NCBI GenBank assembly: GCA_021779775.1
Contig: JAJYAB010000039.1
Location: forward strand, 1-10,590
Source: Actinomycetes bacterium
GTDB taxonomy: Bacteria > Actinomycetota > Acidimicrobiia > Acidimicrobiales > UBA8190
Reading direction: 5' to 3'
DNA length: 10,590 nucleotides
Part shown: positions 1 to 4,676 of the stretch, piece after piece
Numbering within the stretch: the first letter of the stretch is position 1
How the letters are laid out: each line of letters starts with the position of its first letter
Notes under the pieces: generated by a model
Databases searched by the model: none
Told to the model about the DNA's origin: nothing
What the model saw: the letters and a program-made list of their open reading frames with translations, nothing else
Position numbers and translations under genes: made by a program

Positions 1-362
1 CTACCGAAGCACCTGCCGTCGAAGCCCCTGCCGTCGAAGCACCGCTCGCCGTGCCCGCCGTGGGAGCCATGGCCGCCGGCGGCCCTGTCCCGGCGATGGG
101 CCTCAGTCCCCGGCTCGAGCTCCTGGCACACGTCGAGATGGCAGTCACCGTAGAGCTCGGCAGGACGCGGATGCTGCTGCGCGACCTGCTCGGGCTGCGG
201 CCCGGCAGCATCGTCGAGCTCGACCGGTCCGCCGGCTCGACCGTCGACGTCATGGTCAACGGCACCATCCTCGCCCGCGGTGAGGTCGTGGTGGTCGACG
301 ACGATCTGGGGGTCCGCATCACCGAGGTCGTGGGCGCCGTCGACGACGGCACCACGGTCTGA
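1..362 (+). CDS. fliN: Flagellar motor switch protein FliN, C-terminal part (5' end outside window)
   Basis: This is the C-terminal SpoA domain of a C-ring switch protein. FliN sits at the cytoplasmic base of the flagellar motor and helps set rotation direction and dock export substrates. Visible family features are the run VELGRTRMLLRDLLGL, then GSIVELDR, a vNGtiLARGEVVVVDDDLGVRI segment and a final TEVVGA, in FliN order. The reading frame (first full codon at 3) is open to the left edge, so the in-frame GTG at 51 is probably internal. The visible N-terminal part is a low-complexity Ala/Pro/Glu/Val linker made of EAPAV repeats, which suggests a longer FliN with an upstream domain or tail that cannot be seen. 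FliM is less likely because the segment is short and followed directly by fliO. Position at the head of fliO-fliP-fliQ-fliR-flhB supports the call. Confidence 0.88.
   Translation, partial: TEAPAVEAPAVEAPLAVPAVGAMAAGGPVPAMGLSPRLELLAHVEMAVTVELGRTRMLLRDLLGLRPGSIVELDRSAGSTVDVMVNGTILARGEVVVVDDDLGVRITEVVGAVDDGTTV
6..50 (+). repeat. 15-bp tandem repeat coding for EAPAV units in the FliN linker
   Basis: Units lie at 6-20, 21-35 and 36-50. The first two differ at one base and the third is degenerate. Each encodes Glu-Ala-Pro-Ala-Val or a variant, in frame with fliN. The array may continue to the left of the window. It looks like a length-variable flexible linker between the SpoA domain and whatever precedes it. 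Confidence 0.75.
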
Positions 363-367
363 GCACC

Positions 368-949
368 GTGGCGATGCTCCAGATGGCCGCCGCCGCCCAT
401 ACGGCGGTAGGAAGCGCGGCTCATACGGCGGTAGGAGCCGCCGCGCGCACCGGTGCCCAGACGGTGACCGCCGGATCGCTGTTCGTCCGCCTCGTCGTCG
501 GGCTCCTCGTCGTCCTGGCGCTGCTGGCAGTGGTCGTGCGCGTGCTCCGGCGGAGCACCGGGCTGCAGGCCCGCCGCCAGGCGCCGCTGGCGGTGCTGGC
601 CCGGCAGAGCCTGGGAAAGGGCGTGTCGGTGGCGGTGGTCCGCGCCGGGGACGACACCTTCCTCCTCGGCGTGGCGCCGCAGCACGTCACCCGTATCGCA
701 CGCATGGAGCCCGACACGCTCGGCGCCGTCGAAGCGCCGCCGGGCCGCAGCACGCGCGGCGGGGTGCGGGGTCGTGCGCCAGCGGTGCGGAACCCGCTGG
801 CCCTGGTGGCTGGCGCCGGTCGCCGGACCGCTGATGCCCGTGCCGGCGGCGAGGGAATTGCCGCCGGCCCAACGAGCGGGCTGCGGCCCGCGCCGACATG
901 GAGGTCGGTCGTCACCAGCTTGCAGGAGCGCACCGTCCGCCGGGCCTGA
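368..949 (+). CDS. fliO: Flagellar biosynthesis protein FliO
   Basis: FliO is a small bitopic inner-membrane protein that helps assemble the FliP ring of the flagellar export gate. The 193-residue product has an Ala-rich N-terminal stretch, one strong membrane segment (about 38-60, LFVRLVVGLLVVLALLAVVV), a basic stop-transfer patch (RVLRR), and the cytoplasmic FliO domain (about 74-113) with LGKGVSVAVVRAGDDTFLLGV and HVTRI. The remaining tail is Gly/Ala/Arg-rich and poorly conserved, as usual for FliO. The assumed start is GTG 368, 5 nt after the fliN stop. ATG 374, ATG 383 and GTG 464 are in frame too, and none has a clear Shine-Dalgarno sequence. GTG 464 would begin just before the membrane helix and would leave the repeat and hairpin region untranslated. 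The identity rests on topology, the conserved core and position between fliN and fliP. Confidence 0.82.
   Translation: MAMLQMAAAAHTAVGSAAHTAVGAAARTGAQTVTAGSLFVRLVVGLLVVLALLAVVVRVLRRSTGLQARRQAPLAVLARQSLGKGVSVAVVRAGDDTFLLGVAPQHVTRIARMEPDTLGAVEAPPGRSTRGGVRGRAPAVRNPLALVAGAGRRTADARAGGEGIAAGPTSGLRPAPTWRSVVTSLQERTVRRA
390..443 (+). other. Pair of 6-bp GC hairpins at the fliN/fliO junction
   Basis: Two perfect inverted repeats are visible: CCGCCG (390-395) with CGGCGG (402-407), loop CCCATA; and CGGCGG (426-431) with CCGCCG (438-443), loop TAGGAG, which resembles a Shine-Dalgarno core. The inner arms could also pair with the opposite partners (390-395 with 426-431, or 402-407 with 438-443), so alternative folds exist. 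Neither is followed by a T-run, so they are not classical terminators. A role in translation of fliO is inference only; Ala-codon repeats in GC-rich DNA can create such stems by chance. Confidence 0.4.
398..445 (+). repeat. 24-bp imperfect tandem duplication at the 5' end of fliO
   Basis: Two adjacent 24-bp units (398-421 and 422-445) share an identical first 15 bases, CATACGGCGGTAGGA, and then diverge. In the fliO frame they encode HTAVGSAA and HTAVGAAA. The first 15 bases are less GC-rich than their surroundings. If fliO really starts at GTG 464, the duplication is leader rather than coding sequence. Confidence 0.8.
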
Positions 950-965
950 CCGGCAGCCCCTGCTC

Positions 966-973
966 GAGAGGAG
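966..973 (+). promoter_or_regulatory. Strong Shine-Dalgarno sequence in front of the 22-codon ORF before fliP
   Basis: GAGAGGAG lies 6 nt before ATG 980. It is the best anti-16S match seen near any start codon in the window. The ATG it serves is not in the fliP frame; it opens the 22-codon ORF that ends on the fliP start codon. Confidence 0.7.
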
Positions 974-979
974 TCCTCC

Positions 980-1048
980 ATGTCGCGTCCCACCGTCCCC
1001 GGACGGGCGCGTGCCACCTGGCGAGCGGTGCAGAGACCGCTGTCGTGA
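980..1048 (+). CDS. 22-codon upstream ORF overlapping the fliP start (leader peptide or remnant of the FliP signal sequence)
   Basis: ATG 980 has an excellent ribosome-binding site and opens 22 codons ending at TGA 1046-1048, whose final A is the first base of the fliP ATG (1048-1050). The peptide begins MSRPTVPGRARATWRAVQ and ends RPLS; it carries five arginines and no acidic residue, like the n-region of a signal peptide. Two readings are possible. It may be a translated leader that couples initiation of fliP to the upstream operon through termination-reinitiation. Alternatively, it may be the original N-terminus of FliP, cut off by a one-base frameshift, since many FliP proteins carry an N-terminal signal peptide and this fliP frame lacks one. 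A sequencing error would look the same. I cannot decide between these from one sequence. Confidence 0.45.
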   Translation: MSRPTVPGRARATWRAVQRPLS

Positions 1049-1731
1049 TGCCGCATCTGCTGGCTGCCGGCTCGTCGATCACCGTCAACCTCGGCAAGAG
1101 CCTGAACAAGCCGTCGGAGAGCATCCTCGTCATCCTGGCGCTGACGCTGCTGGCCGTCGCGCCGTCCCTTCTGATCCTGACGACCGGGTTCACGCGGATC
1201 GTCATCGTGCTGGGCCTGACCCGCCAGGCCCTCGGGTTGCAGACCACCCCACCGAACCAGGTGGTGGTCGGGCTGGCGCTGATCCTGAGCCTGTTCATCA
1301 TGGCGCCCACGCTCCATCAGATGAACGACGACGCGTTGCAGCCGTACCTGCACGGCAAGATCAACGCCACGCAGGCCTATCGGGCAGCCGAAGGGCCCCT
1401 GAAGACCTGGATGCTCAAGCAGACCGGCAACGAGGAATTGGCCTTGACGACCTCTGCCGCCAACGAGCATCCGGCGACCGCCAAGGACGCCTCCATGCAG
1501 GCGGTCGTCCCGGCGTTCTTGCTGTCGCAGCTGAAGAGCGCGTTCATCATCGGGTTCGTCATCTTCATCCCGTTCCTGATCATCGACCTGGTGGTGGCTT
1601 CTGCCCTGATGTCCATGGGGGTGGTTATGTTGCCACCCACCCTGGTGTCGCTGCCCTTCAAGCTGCTGCTGTTCGTCATGGTGAACGGCTGGGTGCTGAT
1701 CACGCACTCGCTGGTGGTGAGCTTCCGGTGA
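1048..1731 (+). CDS. fliP: Flagellar export gate protein FliP
   Basis: FliP is a polytopic membrane protein that forms, with FliQ and FliR, the core pore of the flagellar type III export gate. From ATG 1048 the product has 227 residues. Family hallmarks are SILVILALTLLAVAPSLLIL (25-44), TGFTRIVIVLGLTRQALGLQ (46-65) followed by TTPPNQVVVGLALILSLFIMAPT, then VPAFLLSQLKSAFIIGF (154-170), IFIPFLIIDLVVAS (172-185) and LPPTLVSLPFKLLLFVMVNGW (195-215). The frame is open further upstream, but that translation (rich in Cys and His, overlapping fliO) does not look like FliP. ATG 1048 has no good Shine-Dalgarno of its own and overlaps the stop of the 22-codon ORF, so coupled translation is likely. The N-terminus MPHLLAAGSS lacks the usual signal peptide. 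The 3' end overlaps fliQ by 4 nt. Confidence 0.95.
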   Translation: MPHLLAAGSSITVNLGKSLNKPSESILVILALTLLAVAPSLLILTTGFTRIVIVLGLTRQALGLQTTPPNQVVVGLALILSLFIMAPTLHQMNDDALQPYLHGKINATQAYRAAEGPLKTWMLKQTGNEELALTTSAANEHPATAKDASMQAVVPAFLLSQLKSAFIIGFVIFIPFLIIDLVVASALMSMGVVMLPPTLVSLPFKLLLFVMVNGWVLITHSLVVSFR

Positions 1732-2000
1732 ACGAGGGGCACGTCATCCATCTGGCGACCGGTGCCATGATGATGACCTTCAAGCTTGCCGGTCCGATCC
1801 TGCTGGTGAGCCTGGCCATCGGACTGGTGGTGTCGCTCTTCCAGTCGGTCACCCAGATCCAGGAGGTGACGCTCACCTTCGTGCCGAAGCTCGTCGGCAT
1901 CGCGCTCGTCCTGCTGCTGTCCGGGCACTGGATGCTGAGCCAGATGGTGGCGTACGTCCATCAGCTCTTCGGCCAGATGCCGTCGCTCATCGGTACGTGA
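1728..2000 (+). CDS. fliQ: Flagellar export gate protein FliQ
   Basis: FliQ is a small two-helix membrane protein present in several copies around the FliP/FliR core of the export gate. The product has 90 residues, the family's usual length. It shows an N-terminal NEGHVIHLATGAMM segment, a first membrane helix (about 17-38), the signature SLFQSVTQIQEVTLTFVPKL (36-55), and a second helix (about 56-73) ending in GHWML. The start is GTG 1728, in a GTGA overlap with the fliP stop (1729-1731), a normal arrangement for translational coupling. This start matches family length and keeps the residues before helix 1. Starting at ATG 1767 would cut them off. Confidence 0.95.
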   Translation: MNEGHVIHLATGAMMMTFKLAGPILLVSLAIGLVVSLFQSVTQIQEVTLTFVPKLVGIALVLLLSGHWMLSQMVAYVHQLFGQMPSLIGT

Positions 2001-2018
2001 AGGGACCAGGCGGCTGCC

Positions 2019-2786
2019 GTGAGCTTCTCGGTCGACCCCCTCTGGCTGATCGCATTGCTGCTGGCCTTCGTGCGGGCCGCCGCCTGGCTGGTCGTGGTCC
2101 CCCCGTTCTCCAACCGCCGGGTGATCCCCAGCATCGCCCTGGTCGCCGTGGCGGGGGGACTGGCCGTGCTCGCCGCTCCGCACATGGACCACCACGCGCT
2201 GCCGACCGACACCGCCGGCCTGATCGGCGCGGTGGTCCTCCAGGCGTTCACCGGTATCGTCCTCGGCCTGCCCATGCTGATCCTGTTCTCGGCGGTGGGT
2301 GCGGCAGGCGGGCTCATCGACCAGTTCGGCGGCATCAACCTGCCGCCGTCGCTCGACCCGCTGTCGGAGAACCAGACGCCGATCATCGGCCAGCTGTACG
2401 AGCAGGTGGCCATGGCGCTGCTGTTCATCAGCAACGGCGAGCTGCTGGTGGTCCGGGGGTTCGTGGCGTCGTTCGGGGCGCACGGTCTCACCCTCACCTC
2501 CACCGCCCGCCTGGCCAACATGTTCACCGGCGACCTGGCGACGTTCTTCGTGGCGTCGCTCGAGATGGCCGCCCCGCTCATCATCGTGCTGTTCGCCACT
2601 CAGGTCGCCCTGGCCCTGCTGGCCAAGGCCGCCCCCCAGATGAACGTGTGGATGCTCGGGTTCCCGCTGCAGGTGCTGCTCTCGCTGGTCCTCGTGACAG
2701 TCGGCGTCAAGGTGCTGCCCGGGTACCTGGCCAACATCGTGTCGCGCGTCCTGGCGGACATGGGCGCGCTGGTAGGAGCGGGGTGA
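2019..2786 (+). CDS. fliR: Flagellar export gate protein FliR
   Basis: FliR is the single-copy polytopic membrane subunit that completes the FliP/FliQ/FliR export gate and contacts FlhB. The 255-residue product has the expected N-terminal pattern (LIALLLAFVRAAAWLVVVPP followed by FSNRRVIPSIALVAVAGGLA), several further hydrophobic helices, the conserved central GLIDQFGGINLPPSLDP followed by LSENQTPIIGQLYEQ, and a C-terminal APQMNVWMLGFPLQVLL typical of the family. The start is GTG 2019, 18 nt after the fliQ stop. Purine-rich AGGGA (2001-2005) and AGG (2008-2010) are the only Shine-Dalgarno candidates. Length is normal. FliR-FlhB fusions occur in some bacteria, but here the two genes are separate, with a single base between the fliR stop and the flhB start. 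Confidence 0.95.
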   Translation: MSFSVDPLWLIALLLAFVRAAAWLVVVPPFSNRRVIPSIALVAVAGGLAVLAAPHMDHHALPTDTAGLIGAVVLQAFTGIVLGLPMLILFSAVGAAGGLIDQFGGINLPPSLDPLSENQTPIIGQLYEQVAMALLFISNGELLVVRGFVASFGAHGLTLTSTARLANMFTGDLATFFVASLEMAAPLIIVLFATQVALALLAKAAPQMNVWMLGFPLQVLLSLVLVTVGVKVLPGYLANIVSRVLADMGALVGAG

Positions 2787-2787
2787 G

Positions 2788-3885
2788 GTGAAGAACGACG
2801 ACAAGACGGAGAAGCCCACCCCGAAGCGCAAGAAGGAGGCCAGGCGCAAGGGGCAGGTGGCCAAGTCGGTGGACGTGTCGGGTTGGCTCACCGTGCTCGT
2901 GGCGTCGATGCTCCTCCCCTCCCTGCTGCATGCCGCGACCAACCGCCTGACCGGCCTGTTCGCCCAGGCGGCCGGAGTGATGACGCGCCCCAGCCAAGGC
3001 GGGGCCCTGCAGGTGCTGAGCTCCGGGCTGGGCGACGTCTTCGCGTTGGTCCTCCCGCTAGCCGGGTCGATGGCGGTGGTGGGCGTGATCGCCAACGTGG
3101 CGCAGACCGGGCCGGTGGTCTCGCTCCACGCTGCAGCCCCGAAGTGGGAGCACCTGAACCCCCTGGCCGGGGTGAAGCGCCTGTTCTCCCTGAGCTCGCT
3201 GTGGCAGCTGGCGAAGCAGGTGCTGAAGCTGGCGCTGCTCGTCGCCGTTGCCGGTCCGGGGCTCAACGGGCTCGCCCACCAGCTCCTCGGGTCGCGCCCG
3301 GTGGACATGACGCCGATGATCGCCTACTCGGGCGGCAAGATGCTCAGCCTGGTCCGCCAGGTGGCCCTGGGCGGCCTGCTGCTCGGGATCGCCGACTTCG
3401 CCGTCCAGCGGCGCCGGATGGCCAAGAGCATGAAGATGACCAAGCAGGAGGTGAAGGACGAGGCGCGCCAGTCCGAGGGGGACCCGGTCGTGAAGGGGGC
3501 CATCCGACGCAAGCAGCGCACCTTGAGCCGCATGCGCATGATGGCGGCCATCGCCGGCGCCGACGTCGTCATCACCAACCCGACCCACTTCGCCGTGGCG
3601 CTGCGCTACGACCCGGCTGCCGGAGGAGCCCCCCGGGTGGTCGCCAAGGGCGCCGATGCCCTGGCAGCCCGGATCCGCGAAGAGGCGACCCGGCACGCCG
3701 TGCCGATCGTGGAGGACCCCCCGCTCACCCGGGCAGTCTTTGCTGCGTGCGACATCGACGACGCCATCCCCGCCGAGCTCTACCTGGCGGTGGCCAGGCT
3801 GCTGGCGTTCGTGTTCACCCTCCCGGCAGCGGTCCGCCGCTCGGGCGTCGCCCACCACCGGCCTAACAGCGCTCTCGTGGCGTAG
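2788..3885 (+). CDS. flhB: Flagellar export protein FlhB (substrate-specificity switch)
   Basis: FlhB is an export-apparatus membrane protein that self-cleaves and switches export from rod/hook to filament substrates. The 365-residue product has the basic N-terminal motif TEKPTPKRKKEARRKGQVAK (7-26), four hydrophobic segments (about 31-48, 83-104, 142-158, 187-205), the linker MTKQEVKDEARQSEGDP (217-233) with VKGAIRRKQR, and the autocleavage site NPTH at 264-267, intact. The C-terminal domain carries HFAVALRYDP, AKGADALAARIREEA, PIVEDPPLTRAVF and IPAELYLAVARLLAFV, so both halves look functional. The start is GTG 2788, one base after the fliR stop, with GGAG at 2775-2778. The short tail after residue 348 is unconserved. 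flhA, a common downstream neighbour, is replaced here by a PilZ gene. Confidence 0.96.
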   Translation: MKNDDKTEKPTPKRKKEARRKGQVAKSVDVSGWLTVLVASMLLPSLLHAATNRLTGLFAQAAGVMTRPSQGGALQVLSSGLGDVFALVLPLAGSMAVVGVIANVAQTGPVVSLHAAAPKWEHLNPLAGVKRLFSLSSLWQLAKQVLKLALLVAVAGPGLNGLAHQLLGSRPVDMTPMIAYSGGKMLSLVRQVALGGLLLGIADFAVQRRRMAKSMKMTKQEVKDEARQSEGDPVVKGAIRRKQRTLSRMRMMAAIAGADVVITNPTHFAVALRYDPAAGGAPRVVAKGADALAARIREEATRHAVPIVEDPPLTRAVFAACDIDDAIPAELYLAVARLLAFVFTLPAAVRRSGVAHHRPNSALVA

Positions 3886-3888
3886 CAT
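3883..3888 (+). promoter_or_regulatory. Candidate -10 element (TAGCAT) for a leaderless PilZ-gene transcript
   Basis: TAGCAT fits the actinobacterial TANNNT -10 pattern and ends 8 nt before GTG 3897. Its first three bases are the flhB stop codon. No Shine-Dalgarno precedes GTG 3897 and no -35 match is obvious. It may be coincidental, since the PilZ gene can also be read from the flagellar operon. Confidence 0.35.
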
Positions 3889-3896
3889 CGGCTGCC

Positions 3897-4634
3897 GTGG
3901 AGGTGGCGGTCCTCGAGTGGCTGGTCGGTCGGCGCCTGCGGATCTACCCGACGGGCCTGCTCCCCCTTCGAGGTGCCCGCCCCCAGGCGCCGAGCGGCCC
4001 GCGACCCGGCGACGAGGCGGCGTTGCACGCCGCTGGCGTCGAGCCGACCGAAGAAGCCGCCGCCGACGGCTCGGTGGTCGCCGTCGTCGTCCACCGCGAA
4101 GGATCGGCCCTCCGGCTGGCGTCCGGCGACGAGGGCTTCGCCGACTTCGACGGCCACGAGGTGGTGGGCCAAGCCGGGACCGGCGCCGAGCTGGTGCGCG
4201 TCACCGGGACGATCGCCGTGCACGTCGCCGACCGGCTGCCGGTCGTCGCCACGCTGCTGGCGTTGCGGGTCCCGGAGGCGATCCAGCGACGCGAATGGGT
4301 CCGAGTCCCGGCTCCGATGCCGGTCCGGTACCGCCAGGAGGCACCGGGCCGCCGCGGCCAGCCGTCGGCGGCGATCGCCCTCGACCTGTCGGGCGGGGGG
4401 ACCCGAGTGTCCGGCATGTCACGCCTGCCCCCCGGGGCGCGGGTGGTGCTGGAGCTGGACCTGGGCTCGGGGCCGGTCGACGTGGACGGCGAGGTCGTGG
4501 GCGTGCTGCCCGACGGCACGACCCGGCTCCGCTTCGTGCAGGTTCCCGAGGCAGTCTCCCGGCGTATCGTCCGGCACGTGTTCTCGCTGCAGATCAGCCG
4601 CCGGCGGCTGCTGCCGCCCGGACCTCGTCCCTGA
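3897..4634 (+). CDS. PilZ-domain protein, YcgR-like flagellar brake candidate (c-di-GMP receptor)
   Basis: This 245-residue soluble protein ends in a PilZ domain (about 128-235). PilZ domains bind cyclic-di-GMP through an RxxxR motif and a D/NxSxxG motif. Both are intact: R132-E-W-V-R136 and D163-L-S-G-G-G168. The N-terminal half (about 55-125) contains GSVVAVVVHREGSALRLA and later VVATLLALRVPEAI, which fits a YcgR-type N-terminal beta domain though it is strongly diverged. The C-terminal tail (RRIVRHVFSLQISRRR) resembles that of YcgR proteins. YcgR family members bind the flagellar motor and slow or bias it at high c-di-GMP; placement 11 nt after flhB favours that job here. The start is GTG 3897, with no Shine-Dalgarno. 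Ala/Pro/Gly-rich residues 20-50 look like a linker. A PilZ regulator unrelated to motility is possible but less likely. Confidence 0.85.
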   Translation: MEVAVLEWLVGRRLRIYPTGLLPLRGARPQAPSGPRPGDEAALHAAGVEPTEEAAADGSVVAVVVHREGSALRLASGDEGFADFDGHEVVGQAGTGAELVRVTGTIAVHVADRLPVVATLLALRVPEAIQRREWVRVPAPMPVRYRQEAPGRRGQPSAAIALDLSGGGTRVSGMSRLPPGARVVLELDLGSGPVDVDGEVVGVLPDGTTRLRFVQVPEAVSRRIVRHVFSLQISRRRLLPPGPRP

Positions 4635-4663
4635 GCGGGTCCGTAGGGCAGGCGGCGCATCCC

Positions 4664-4669
4664 TAGACT
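4664..4669 (+). promoter_or_regulatory. Candidate -10 element (TAGACT) for a leaderless leuS transcript
   Basis: TAGACT matches TANNNT and ends 7 nt before the leuS ATG, which places transcription start at or next to the start codon. The bases between are CCCCCCG, with no Shine-Dalgarno. No convincing -35 hexamer lies 16-18 nt upstream. The 42-nt gap after the PilZ gene holds no hairpin that I can see. Confidence 0.5.
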
Positions 4670-4676
4670 CCCCCCG

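Noticed and set aside
898..1047. Upstream extension of the fliP frame to ATG 898
   Set aside because: The extra 50 residues overlap fliO and resemble no FliP N-terminus; ATG 1048 is coupled to the short ORF and fits the family.
421..1707. Long open frame on the - strand opposite fliO and fliP (428 codons)
   Set aside because: Its translation is dominated by Gln, His, Asp and Arg with no recognisable domain, and it lies antisense to well-supported flagellar genes. Such frames are a by-product of GC-rich codon use.
774..1727. Upstream extension of the fliQ frame across fliO and fliP
   Set aside because: The extended translation is Arg/Pro-rich noise; FliQ begins at GTG 1728, which gives the family's usual 90 residues and overlaps the fliP stop.
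1377..3308. Long open frame on the - strand opposite fliP-fliQ-fliR-flhB (643 codons)
   Set aside because: Low-complexity Arg/Gln/His/Glu composition and exact antisense overlap with four conserved genes; an artefact of GC-rich sequence.
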